A DNA stretch of 64,000 nt from Strigamia acuminata (lineage: Eukaryota > Arthropoda > Chilopoda > Geophilomorpha > Linotaeniidae). The stretch's first letter is position 1. Each line of letters starts with the position of its first letter. The translations under genes and the position numbers were made by a program. Under the pieces are notes generated by a model. It did not search any database, was not told the DNA's origin, and saw only the letters and a program-made list of their open reading frames with translations. Below are positions 33,001-44,848 of the stretch, in pieces. The stretch covers positions 1,040,501 through 1,104,500 of the forward strand of contig OX442318.1 in NCBI GenBank assembly GCA_949358305.1, in the 5' to 3' direction.

Positions 33001-36000
33001 ACACTCGTGCTCCGGATCCTCGCCACCTGCGAGCCCAAAACAAACGACAAATCGTCGTCCGACGGAATCAACGGCGACTGCGCGTGGCACAGCGAATATT
33101 TACTCGCCGAATTAATCGAGCGCGGCAACGACTCCACATCGCTCGGATCTAAAAACAAAAACAAATTCAAAACCAAAACCAAACCACAAAAACAAAAAAA
33201 GCACCGACCAATGGCGCGCAGAAAGCGCACCAAATCTTTGGCTAGTTCCCACTTGCCCCGCTCGAGGGCGGCGTCCAACAAAATGGTGGCGTGCTGGCGA
33301 CTGACAAGCGCCGTCTCCATGTTCTGCAGAATGATGAGGTAGGAGGCGGCCGTGGTAAGCTGCTGCTTGTTCATGCACTCCTGGAAAAGGTTCTTGGGGT
33401 CGCCGACGGTGGTGAAGAGGTGTCGCCAGAGCGCGATCTCCGTCTTGCGCGCGCACTGCACGACGGTCTGCAGGTAGACGGGGAACTCGCGGATGAACTC
33501 GATGACTCGCGGGAGGAGGGCGTCGGGGATGGGGTCCTTGGACGTGGCCTCTTCTTCGAGCACCTCATGCAGGAGGAGCTCGAGCGAGTGCGGGAAGTAG
33601 GGAAGGTTTGCGCAGGTGCGAGCGATTTCCCACGCGTGGAAGCCCAGGCTGAAAAACAACAACAAAGAAATTTGATGAAATTTGATGAAAAACGGAAATA
33701 TCGCGAGAACGAAAGCTCGGATGATCAAAAACTAAACAGCAAATGAAAGAGTGGATAAAACTCAACATATTTAATTGGGTCCCATTTAAAACCCCACTAA
33801 AGTTCCTTGGATTTCCACTAAAAAGAAACTAAATCTCACACTGACTGATTTTTCCACTATCGGTAATTTTTTGTCCCACTAATTTAGCTAAGGCAAAAAA
33901 AAACTATTTTTTTACACTAAAATTAAATTGGCAAGAAAAAACTGATTTTACCACTACTATTACTACTTTGGTAAGATAGTTTTGCGAACGTTTTGCAAAC
34001 GTTTTGCGAACGTTTTGCGAACGTTTTGCACCTCAAGTCCGTTTCAGCGGGCAAAGAGGATGACCAATCATCCCCCCGCATGGTCTACGAGCCCCCCCAA
34101 CAGTCGCCCGCTCCCGCAAGCGAGTCCCCGCCAAGGCCCCAGTCCTAGTCACGTGTCGGGACCCAACAAGACCTGGATGCCCCTCGCAACCGAGTCCCCG
34201 CCCAGTCCCAACAAGACCTCGATGCCGCTCGCAACCGAGTCCCCGCTAAGGCCCCAGTCCTAGTCCCAACAAGACCTCGGACTCCCCGTCGAGATGCCGG
34301 GCCTTCATTTCATAATAGGGGAAATAGTGGATGTAATAAGTTTTTATAGTAGAAAAATAAGTTGGGTTTAAATAAATATTTTTAGTGAAAAAAATAGTTT
34401 TTTTGGCTTAGTTAAATTAGTGGGACAAAAAATTACCGATAGTGGAAAAACCAGTCAGTGTAAGATTTAGTTTTTTTTTAGTGGAAATCCAAGCCACTTT
34501 AGTGGGATTTTAATTTATGCCCGATTTAATTTAATTTGTTGTTTCTACTCACTTTCTTCTCAGGAGTTGGCGCAGGATGTGATGGAGATAGACTTGACTC
34601 TGCAAATGCATATTTAGTCAGTTATTTATTGATTTTGGTTTTTTGGTGAGGGATAAATTGAGTTATGCATCGAAAATTCCAAGTTTTAAATAGAAAATTG
34701 CTTAAAAATTCATTTTTTCCATTAATACTATCAGTTTAATGCATCAAAAAAGCATTCCTGTGGTTAAAAATGAATTTTCTGCTCTAAAACACATATTTTT
34801 GGCCAAAAACAGCGTTTTTATTTTTTTACCGTTCGTTCGACGACACTAAACGGTAACGCCGAACGAGGATTGCTCGGATCCGAGTTGAACAACACGGTGT
34901 CGTTCTCCGCTCCCAGAATGACGGCGTTTTCAAACAGAACGGCTAAAAACAACAAAACGAACATCAAAAAAATTAAATTAAGCAAAATCAACAAAATGGC
35001 GAACCCAAAGGATAAATTTGTACGTGAAACGGCAGCATGATGCGCCGCGACATGAAATTATGCATGCGGTCGCGATCGCTCTCCCTCGGCAGCAGCGGCA
35101 GCCAAACTTTGAGTCCGTGAGCGCCGCAACCCAGCCACAGCGCGTCCACCAGGTGTTGTTTCTCGCGGCTCGAAACGGACGACACCCACACGTTTTCCAC
35201 GCACGACGCCAGGACGGTCGGAGTGCAGAAACGAGACTGGAAAACGATTGTAATTTTAGATTTTTCAAATTTTGTTTATTTATTTTTTCATTTTGGTTGC
35301 ACCATGTAGTTGTCGACGGTGTCTTCGTTGTGGTTCATGTCACGCTGAATGAGGATGAGTTTTCCACACGCGTTCAGGAGAATGCTCTCGGCCACTTTGT
35401 TGTTCGAATGTCGCACTGTCAAAATGCAGGAAAAATATATCAATTTTTTGTGCTAAAAATTCAATTAATCTGTAAAAATTGTTAAAAATTGAATTTCTCT
35501 GCCAACAAATTGCTAAAAAATGAATTTCTCTGCTAAAAATTGCTAAAAATTGAATTTCTATGCAAAAAAATGCTAAAAATTGAATTTCTGTGCAAAAAAT
35601 TGATAAAAATTAAATTTCTATGCTAAAAATTGCTAAAAATTGAATTTCTCTGCTAAAAATTGTAAAAATTGAATTTCTCTGCTAAAAATTGTAAAAATTG
35701 AATTTCTCTGCTAAAAATCGCTAAAAATTGAATTTCTCTGCTAAAAATTAAATTTCTCTGCTAAAAATTAAATTTCTCTGCTAAAAATTGAATTTCTCTG
35801 CCAAAAAATTGCTAAAAATTGAATTTCTCTGCTAAAAATTGAATTTCTCTGCAGAAAATTGCTAAAAACTTAATTTCTCTGCTAAAAATTACTAAAAACT
35901 GAATTTCTCTGCTAAAAATCGCTAAAAATTGAATTTCTCTGCTAAAAATTGAATTTCTCTGCTAAAAATTAAATTTCTCTGCTAAAAATTGAATTTCTCT

Positions 36001-39000
36001 GCTAAAAATTGAATTTCTCTGCTAAAAATTGAATTTCTCTGCTAAAAATTGAATTTCTCTGCTAAAAATTGAATTTCTCTGCTAAAAATTGAATTTCTCT
36101 GCTAAAAATTAAATTTCTCTGCTAAAAATTGAATTTCTCTGCTAAAAATTGAATTTCTCTGCTAAAAATTAAATTTCTGTGCAAAAAATTGCTATACTCT
36201 TTCCACACTCAAGGTTGACCCTGGAAGCTGGGCTCCCATTGGCCTACTTAGAAATGCAATGCTATATAGTTACATTGCAGTTCTAAGTAGGCCAATGGGA
36301 GCCCAGCTTCCAGGGTCAACCTTGAGTGTGGAAAGAGTATAAAAACTTAATTTATTGTTAAAAATTGTTAAAAATTGAATTTCTCTGCAAAATATTGCTA
36401 AAAACTGAATTTCTCTGCATTTACCCGTCTCCGTTCTCAGTGAAGTAAGTGCAATGGACGCCACACACGCCGGATGAACCCCCAAATTCGATATATCGAT
36501 ATCCTGTAACCGCATGATATCCACCAAATCTATAAAAAAAAAAAAAAAAATTTCAAACAAAACAAAAAAAAACCGAAAAACGTCTCATGTTTACTTATTT
36601 CCTTTTGCGTCAATCCGAAAATAGAAATCCGATTATTGGCACAAAAAACGATCAGTTTATCCCGGAACTGATTCGACGCCAAAACCTGCCCCGACACCCC
36701 CACCACGCATGCGTGAGTGTTGTCCAGTTTGCTCTCCCGCGGATAAATCCGAATCTAAACCAAAAACAAATAAAAAAACCGCGCGCAACAAATCAAACGC
36801 AACAACAAACTTCGTCTTTATCGCCCATGAAATTATAACAGCCCATGATGAGATAGCGGCGCCACCAGAGCAGACCCCCGGTCACTACGAAATCCTTTTC
36901 CTGCGTCTCGTTGCCGAACAATTTCCACTTTCGGCACATCATATCGTAATGCGCCACGCCCGTCTTGCCCGCGATTGCGATGAATTGTCCTCCGGAATCG
37001 ATGGCCGAATACTAAAACGCAAACAAATTCCATTTAAAGCCATTCAAATCACAAAAATCTTGTCTCGTTTACCCGCAGCGGCCAGTTACTTCCGGTATAT
37101 GTGTAGGGAATCTGCAAATAATACAAAATACAATTTAAAACAATATGCAAATAAATTTTTTGTGCAAAAATGGAGTTTTAATATATAAACATGCATTTTT
37201 AAATGCAAAACTACATTTTTTGGATGCAATAATGCATCTTTTGTTACAAAAAATGCATCTTTTTGTTACAAAAATGTATCTTTTGGTCACAAAAATGCAT
37301 TCTGTAGCCTCAAAATGCATTATTTTGTGCAAAATGCATCCTTAATGAGGAAAACTGCATTTTTTGGTTGCAAAAATGCATTTTATAGCCAAACTAATTT
37401 TTTTTAGTCCCTAAATGCATTATTTAGTTCAAAATGCATCTTTAACGAGTAAAACTGCATTTTTTGGGTTGCAAAAATGCATTTTTATGGGTTGCAAAAA
37501 TGCATTTTCTAGCCAAAATAAATTTTTTTAGCCCCAAAATGCATCGTTAATCGAGCAAAACTGCATTTCTTGGTTGCAAAAATGCATTTTCCAGCCAAAA
37601 TAAATTTTTTTAAACCCCAAACTGCATTATTTTGTGCAAAAATCTGCATTTGACGAGCAAAAACATGCATAAAAATGAATTTTTTCTATTTTTTGTATAA
37701 ATCCAAGTGCAACTAACAGGAATGACGATCCATTGTTTGTTGCCGATGAGTCGACTCGATGTGTGAACAAAGCTGCCAATTTCTCCCACTAGCGCTTCGT
37801 CTTCCAGTTCGCTCGTCGGCTCTTGATGGCGGAACACTTTGATGACGGCATCGCCGGCGTTTACGTACAACCGATCCTCGCCTTGCAGGAACACATTTTC
37901 CTGGTTGCTCTGAACGATTAATCCTTCCATTAGCTTCAATCACTGTAGTAGCAAAATGCCCTTACCATGCAAGGGTTGACGGTGAGCGCGCTTTTCACGA
38001 ATTGGAGCTGCACCAGATTGCTGTTCGCTTCGTTCGATTCCACGTGGTGCCACACATCTCGCGTTCCGATCCACAAGTGGTAGCCTTCGCTGCCCCATTC
38101 CATCGTTTCGATGCAGCAACTCGTGTTCAGGTGTCGATTTATCCTGCGAGAAGAAAATTAATACGAAAAGTGATTGGCCCCGCGAATTTATCAATGTAGA
38201 AATTAGAATTAGAAGATTTTTTTGGAAAATGTATTTTGGAAATTTTCTTTTGGAAAAAAAATTCATTTTTCATCAAAAATCAATCGTTTTTCACAAGAAA
38301 TCGATCATTATCATCAAAAACCGATCAATTTTCATTATAAACTGATCAATTTTCATTATAAACTGATCAATTTTCATTATAAACTGATTAATTTTCATCA
38401 TAAACCGATAATTTTCATCATAAACCGATAATTTTCATCATAAACCGATATTTTCATCAAAAATCGATATTTTCATCATAAACCGATAATTTTCATCATA
38501 AACCGATAATTTTCATCATAAACCGATATTTTCCTCAAAAATCGATATTTTCATCAAAAATCGATATTTTCATATAAATCGATATTTTTATATAAATCGA
38601 TATTTTCATCAAAAATCGATATTTTCATCAAAAATCGATATTTTCATCAAAAATCGATATTTTTATATAAATCGATATTTTCATCAAAAATCGATATTTT
38701 TATCAAAAATCGATATTTTTATCAAAAATTGATATTTTTATCAAAAATCGATATTTTTATCAAAAATCGATATTTTCATCTAAATCGATATTTTCATCAA
38801 AATCGATATTTTCATCAAAAATCGATATTTTCATCAAAAATCGATATTTTTATCAAAAATCGATATTTTTATCAAAAATTGATATTTTTATCAAAAATCG
38901 ATATTTTTATCAAAAATCGATATTTTCATCTAAATCGATATTTTCATCAAAATCGATATTTTCATCAAAAATCGATATTTTCATCAAAAATCGATAATTT

Positions 39001-41977
39001 TCCGTCCAAAATGATTTAACCAACCAATTTCCTTCAAAAATCCCAAATTCTTCCTTAAAAACCCTTAAAATTCCTACCCAAAATCCCATCCGAGTGAGCA
39101 GACGAGCAGCGCGCCAAAAACGCTCCACACGGACAATCCTCCGTGATCCCACGCAACCGCCAACGCACAACTGTCCGGCGTCCATTTCATAACCCTCACA
39201 GCCCCCGTCGCCTCGCAAGCATCTAAAAAACAAACCAAAAAACAACAACAATCAAACTCCACCCAAACAACTTCCAATTCTCCTCACCAGGGAAATCCTT
39301 CGTCGACAATTCCAACCGTTGAGCTATTTGTAATTCCCCCGTCAACTCGTCCGTGCAATAAACAACAACTTGAGCACTAAAACGAACCAAACCAAATCAA
39401 ACCAAATCAATCAATAAAACGTCAATCACTTTTTTCGTCCGTAAGCAATGAGTTTATATTTATGATTCGTCGCCGTGCAAGTGGCATCGTGAACCTCCTG
39501 CGCCCAAATCCCCTGAAATTGCTACAAAACGACAATTAACGCAATTACGGACGCAACCGGCGTCTAATTCGCTCACATCCGGCTCTAAACTGAGGAACGC
39601 GGCCCTTCCGTCGGATAAAACGATGGAAAAACCGCCCAGGATCGGACAGAACTCGATGTCTGACACGTAGACGCCGATTTCGTCGATGGCGGACGCTGAA
39701 AATCAATTTTTTCGTCATTTTTCGTCATTTTTCGTCATTTTTCGTTTCACCTCGCGAGTGTTGTTGGTCGGTCGAGAAGGGGATCGCGGAAAGCAGAAAA
39801 CTGTAGTTGAAGTTGAGCGTTCCGTCCCAGTTGAGGCTCTCGAGGCAGCCGTCGCGAGTGGTCACTACGAGTTCGTCGCGGACTAAAGTTAAGCGCGAGA
39901 TTCCGCCGCTGATGCTCACGTTGAGGGCTTCGTTCAGCGACAGGGGGCGGATCGATTCGCGGGTGAAGAGTTCCGCTGTTTCGCGCTTCAAACTCGCCAC
40001 TCTGAGCAATTCAAAGAAAAATTAAATTAAATTAATTTTTTCGTTGACGGGTCAGTGCGGTGGCCGGACAAATTAATTTGTCGATTTTTTCATCATTAAA
40101 AATAAAATCGTGCATTTTGTGCAGAAAAATCCACTTTTCTTACATACAAAATGCATTTTTCGACCAAATTCATGCAATTTTGCACAAAAAAATAAATTTT
40201 GTGCATAAAAAAGTAGATTTTTCACCAAAAAATTGTATTTTGTGCAAGAAAAATTTTTTTTTTTGCATAAACTGATTTTTGTGTTGAAAAGTGTATTTTG
40301 TGCACAAAAAGTGTATTTTGCACATAAATCCAAGCAATTTCATGCAATTTTGAACTAAAAATTCAATTTTGGGCATAAAAAGGTACATTTTTCACCAAAA
40401 AATTGTATTTTGTGCATGAAAAATATTTTTTTCAATAAAAAGTGATTTTTGTGCATAAAAAGTGATTTTTCTGCATAAAAAGTGATTTTTCTGCATAAAA
40501 AGTGATTTTTCTGCATAAAAAGTGATTTTTCTGCATAAAAAGTGATTTTTCTGCATAAAAAGTGATTTTTCTGCATAAAAAGTGATAAAAAGTGATTTTT
40601 CTGCATAAAAAGTGATTTTTCTGCATAAAAAGTGATTTTTGTACATAAAAGTGTATTTTGTGCACAAAAAGTGTATTTTGTGCACAAAAAGTGTATTTTG
40701 CACCATAAATCCATGCAATTTCAAGCAATTTTGAACAAAAAATTCAATTTTGTGCATAAAAATTAAAAAGGTACATTTTTCACCAAAAAATTGTATTTTG
40801 TGCATGAAAAATATTTTTTTTTAATAAAAAGTGATTTTTGTGCATAAAGTGATTTTTGTGCATAAAGTGATTTTTGTGCATAAAAAGTGATTTTTGTGCA
40901 TAAAAAGTGATTTTTGTGCATAAAAAGTGATTTTTGTGCATAAAAAGTGATTTTTGTGCATAAAAAGTGATTTTTGTGCATAAAAAGTGATTTTTGTGCA
41001 TAAAAAGTGATTTTTGTGCATAAAAAGTGATTTTTGTGCATAAAAAGTGATTTTTGTGCATAAAAAGTGATTTTTGTGCATAAAAAGTGATTTTTGTGCA
41101 TAAAAAGTGATTTTTGTGCATAAAAAGTGATTTTTGTGCATAAAAAGTGATTTTTGTGCATAAAAAGTGATTTTTGTGCATAAAAAGTGATTTTTGTGCA
41201 TAAAAAGTGATTTTTGTGCATAAAAAGTGATTTTTGTGCATAAAAAGTGATTTTTGTGAATAAAAGTGTATTTTGTGCTCAAAAACTGCACAAAAAGTGT
41301 ATTTTGCACATAAATCCATGCAACTTTGCACCAAATAATTATATTTTCTGCACAAAATCCATCTCCAGCCCCAAAAACCAGCGCACTGTCCTGCTTAACA
41401 CCAAACATACTTGCTATCTCGCTGCTCGTACAGAAACTTCGACCGCGACAAATCCACATCCAAATGATAAAATATAATATTGTCTTTCTCAGTCTAAAAA
41501 AACAACAAAAAAATTAAAAAAAAACCAAAAAAAACCAAAAAAAATCCTCCTTACCACTGTAGCCAAAGCCGAACAGTCCGGTTTCCACTCGGCCGAGCAA
41601 TTGACCCCAAACAACTCGATCGAGTCCAGCGAGCGCCGATAACTCAAAATCTGGACACACGGCTGCGAAAAAAAGAAAACAAACATGAATCCAAGATGGC
41701 CGCCGCGAAAACAAAACAAGCGATGAATAAATTCGAGATTCGGGTCAATGACAGCGAAATATCGGTCTTTGTCCATCCGGGTCGAACGGGGTCGATTCTA
41801 GCTAGCTTTGGGACGATTTTTAGGAAAAATACCAACTTTTGAGAACCAAATGGCGACGGAATCTTCGGTGATGACAGCGAAGATGATTTTATCGCGGTGA
41901 CAGGCGATGTGTTTAATTTTAGTCTGTCTGTCCTGCGGAATGGTCAGGTACTTGGGCCATCCGATTGGAAAATACAT
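30027..41977 (-). CDS. RIC1: RIC1, RAB6 GEF complex subunit (25 exons, 1412 aa)
   Basis: RIC1 with RGP1 forms the Golgi exchange factor for RAB6. Exons, all phase-consistent: 41977-41837, 41662-41555, 41493-41411, 40001-39751, 39695-39577, 39521-39430, 39376-39288, 39222-39078, 38143-37966, 37909-37718, 37111-37073, 37011-36811, 36754-36595, 36529-36425, 35415-35303, 35236-35005, 34942-34830, 34599-34553, 33648-33209, 33148-32923, 32063-31905, 31845-31736, 31429-31051, 30600-30412, 30354-30027. It starts [11 protein letters not shown] as RIC1 orthologues do; the open frame upstream has only a GTG. Family landmarks: [31 protein letters not shown] (across exons 9-10), [61 protein letters not shown] and the Ser/Asp-rich tail. 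Length is close to the human protein (about 1420 aa). The intron after 31736 has a GC donor. No break is seen; expected to be functional. Confidence 0.95.
30622..30950. repeat. Intronic minisatellite, AAAATCGATAGAAAACTTA
   Basis: Repeat of about 27-40 bp (variable) built on AAAATCGATAGAAAACTTAT and AAATTTCAAC, in the RIC1 intron between 31051 and 30600. Confidence 0.85.
31455..31735. repeat. Intronic repeat, AAATCGATTT palindromic units
   Basis: Repeated ATCGATTTTAAATCGATTT with T-runs, each unit self-complementary. It directly abuts the GC splice donor at 31735. Confidence 0.85.
32099..32597. mobile_element. TA-flanked MITE filled with GATATC repeats
   Basis: The ends GGCCTGTGCGAAT and ATATCGCACAGGCC are inverted and flanked by TA on both sides, as in Tc1/mariner-type elements. 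The interior is tandem TTGCGATATC and TTTTTGGCAATTTTTCACGA. RIC1 intron. Confidence 0.6.
32740..32880. repeat. Intronic tandem repeat, about 30 bp
   Basis: About four copies of AAAGTCAAGAAAATGGATGA plus AAACATCAAC, in the same RIC1 intron. Confidence 0.85.
33771..34529. mobile_element. Foldback element with GC-rich cargo
   Basis: Arms of about 180-200 bp (33771-33965 and 34320-34529) are near-complementary, sharing TCCACTATCGGTAATTTTTT, GTCCCACTAATTTA and TTGGATTTCCACTAAAAA. Between them lie GAACGTTTTGC repeats and a GC-rich segment (34030-34300) with repeated AACAAGACCT and GAGTCCCCGC. The interior composition is unlike both arms and intron. RIC1 intron between 34553 and 33648. Confidence 0.7.
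35470..36190. repeat. Intronic minisatellite, 20-bp unit CTGCTAAAAATTGAATTTCT
   Basis: More than 25 copies, very regular at 35930-36180, in the RIC1 intron between 36425 and 35415. A few copies continue at 36345-36420 beyond a palindromic insertion. Confidence 0.95.
36193..36341. mobile_element. Near-perfect palindrome (foldback MITE)
   Basis: 149 bp with arms of about 68 bp, starting TATACTCTTTCCACACTCAA and ending with its complement, around a loop of about 11 bp (TATATAGTT). It is inserted within the 20-bp minisatellite, whose units resume on the far side. Confidence 0.85.
37140..37680. repeat. Intronic repeat, AAAATGCATTTTTTGG
   Basis: Degenerate units with the palindromic core AAAATGCATTTT at irregular 20-45-bp spacing, in the RIC1 intron between 37718 and 37111. 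Confidence 0.8.
38240..39005. repeat. Intronic minisatellite, AAAAATCGATATTTTCATC
   Basis: About 19-bp units. A segment of about 130 bp (38720-38850) is repeated at 38850-38980, indicating higher-order duplication. RIC1 intron between 39078 and 38143. Confidence 0.9.
40090..41330. repeat. Intronic minisatellite, TAAAAAGTGATTTTTGTGCA
   Basis: An exact 20-bp unit with about 20 near-perfect copies at 40850-41260, and a CTGCA variant array at 40440-40640. Flanking blocks at 40110-40400 and 40640-40800 are also duplicated. RIC1 intron between 41411 and 40001. Confidence 0.95.
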
Positions 41978-42313
41978 TTTCCGCTTGGAATCGAGGCCAG
42001 TTTGATTAGTCGAGGCGAAATCGGCCGAATTCACATTCTTCTCGGCCTCCACGTCTCGACCGTCGACTCCATTTTGAAAACTGGCGAGTTTCGTGTAAAC
42101 ACTTTTTTGATTGGTCGGCGCGGGAAGCGAGCGGCCAATAGGGAGCCTTCACGCTTGCTCAGCTGAGGAAATCGCTGTTATGACGTAGTGATCGCGAATA
42201 AGTTCCGAGGTCAAAGTCGAAGATGGTAATTTTGTTGTTTTGTGTTTGTTTTATTAAATTCTTTACAAAATTTGGGTTAAAAATGTATAAATTGGAATGA
42301 TTTTTGTCTTCAA

Positions 42314-44817
42314 CTATCTGACGGCGACGGACCACGTGATCGAATTACAAGATCCGGGTTCTTTTTCGGACGGGATCTGTTTCTGTTCCGGCTTTTTATG
42401 TAAACTGTAAACAAACAAATGAATAAATAATACAAATATGCAAATTTATCATTTTTTTACCAATATTTGTACGTGATGATGGACGCCACGAGCCACAGAG
42501 CGGCAATGGAGAACCCGACGACGCTAAACGGGAACCAAAAGCACTGAGGATCGTAAATGAGGCAATTCCCAACCGCTTGTTGCGCGACCGGTTGAATCGC
42601 GCCTAAAAATCACACGAGATTGAAATGACGTCATAAAATCTCAATTCCAACTTACTAGTGCTCGCTGCCGCTGTTTCCAATGAAAAACTTGAGAAATTGT
42701 TCTGAAATCAATAAAAATTAACGCAAAAAAATTCAATTCGTCTCGATTTCGTACCTGTCCGTCATAAGCAACGACCCGTAATCGAAATCGGTACGATTTT
42801 TCCGACGTCAACGGCGCATTCCAATACCCCGAATACTTGCGATCATCACCCACGTACACGAGCAATCCGTATGACGTCATTCGCGATCCATCCACCTGCA
42901 GAGCTACGTAGTAATCCGCGTCAATTTCGTAGTCACTCAATCGCGCCTCATCAAACGAGATCTCCTTGTCGCCATCTTCGACTATCACTTGATAAAACCT
43001 GAAATGAAAAAAAAAAAAAAAATTTCAATTTCTTTGACGTTTTTCATTCAATTTAAAATTTTTTTAATACGTCAAGAGATCGGGTGGCAAATTTAACGCC
43101 GAAATGTGCACGGGAATGGTCGTATCGGTCGCACTGTCGGGAAAACATTGCAACGAAAATGGCGGCGGAATTCCTGGATAAAATCACGTTTTATAAAATC
43201 TAATCCTTTTTACTATTTTTGTTTTACTGAACCGGTTGTGAATATTTTGGTCGCGTGATGGCCTTTGAATTTGACGTTTGACGCGCGTATTTCGACTGTG
43301 TATTTGGTTAAAGGCTGCAAATGAGTTATTAGAAATTGATTGGTGCTTTCGTCGATGGGGAATGACTGAGCGCTGAGTTGCGAAACGATGAGCGATGAGT
43401 TGAGGGATGAGCGGGGATTGCACGTTAATTCGTAACCGGTCACTTTGCCGTGGGATTTGGATGGTCGCGTCCATTTCACGTGCAAACTCGTAGCGTTGGC
43501 GGATATTAAGTGTAGTGACGCCGGCGCTTCGGGTACTGGAGAAAGAAAGAAATTATCAATAAAAAGTTAACATTTTAATCAAATTCCATCAAATTTCATC
43601 AAATTTCCAATAAATTCCATTAAATATAAACAAATTTCATCAAATTTCATCAAATTTCCAATAAATTCCATTAAATATCAACAAATTTCATCAAATTTCC
43701 AATAAATTCTAATAAATTTCAACTAATTTCATCAAATTTCATCAAATTTCATCAAATTTCATCAAATTTTAATGAATTTTAAGCCAACTAGAAGAATTAT
43801 TGATTACCGCCTTCATCCGTCCACGTTTCGAAGGACTCGCTCCAATTGCCCCAGCCGACACTCGTAGCTGCTTGAACGTTTATCTGGTACCAAGAAGCGG
43901 GAACTAAATCCTTCACCGTATAATTCAAATCCCCCGCTCCAGACGGCACAGGAATAACGGGAATAACCGGTGTCACACCGGAACTCCGACTTCCCGCCAC
44001 CCTGATCTTATACATCAGAACGATCCCATTCGCCACGACCGGTCGATGCAAAACCAACACAAGATGGTTGCTATCGGTCTGCAAAAGCGACACGGAAGGC
44101 GCCGAAGGATCTAAAAACCAAAAGAAAACCTAGAATGCAAAGAAATCCTAAAACGCAGAAAAACGCAAGAAAAACGCAAAACGATGCTAGAAAAACGCAA
44201 AACAATGCTAGAAAAACGCAAGAAAAAAGCTAGAAAATGCTAAAAACGCAAGAAAAACGCAAAAAACGCAAGAAAAACGCAAGAAAAACGCAAAACAATG
44301 CTAGAAAAACGCAAGAAAAACAATGCTAGAAAAAAGGCAAAAAAACGCAAAAAATTGCTTAAAAAACCCAAAACAATGCTAGAAAAACGCAAGAAAATGC
44401 AAGAAAACGCAAGAAAATGCAAGAAGAAAGTAATAAAACGCAAGAAAAAAGTAACAAAACTCAATATAACGTTTAAAAACACAATACTTACACGTTTCGT
44501 CCGTAACCACGGACAAAACCAAACTCCAGTTGCCCCACCCGGCCTCAACAGCCATTTTGGCTCGCACGAAATACGGCGTAAACGGCTTCAGCCTGTGAAA
44601 AGTATAATTATGGACTGCGAAATCACGATTGGCGTCCAAATCCACTTCCGTTTCCACCGGAGACTCCACGGAAAAGGCCCACAAACGCAATTTGATCCGC
44701 CGAACAAGTTCCGCCGGCACATCCATCGACGCCACACCCACCGACAGTGTATGCGCGCTCTTCTCCACCAACATCAACCGCGGTGGCGGAACCGCTAAAA
44801 ATATACAAACAAACAAA

Positions 44818-44848
<31 letters not shown>

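Noticed and set aside
40355-41459. Frames of 100-212 codons with repeated [18 protein letters not shown]
   Set aside because: Translation of the 20-bp intronic minisatellite of RIC1; confined between splice sites of a conserved gene.
41978-42052. N-terminal extension of RIC1 by 25 codons
   Set aside because: The upstream codon is GTG, not ATG; orthologues begin at MYF, which has an ATG at 41977.
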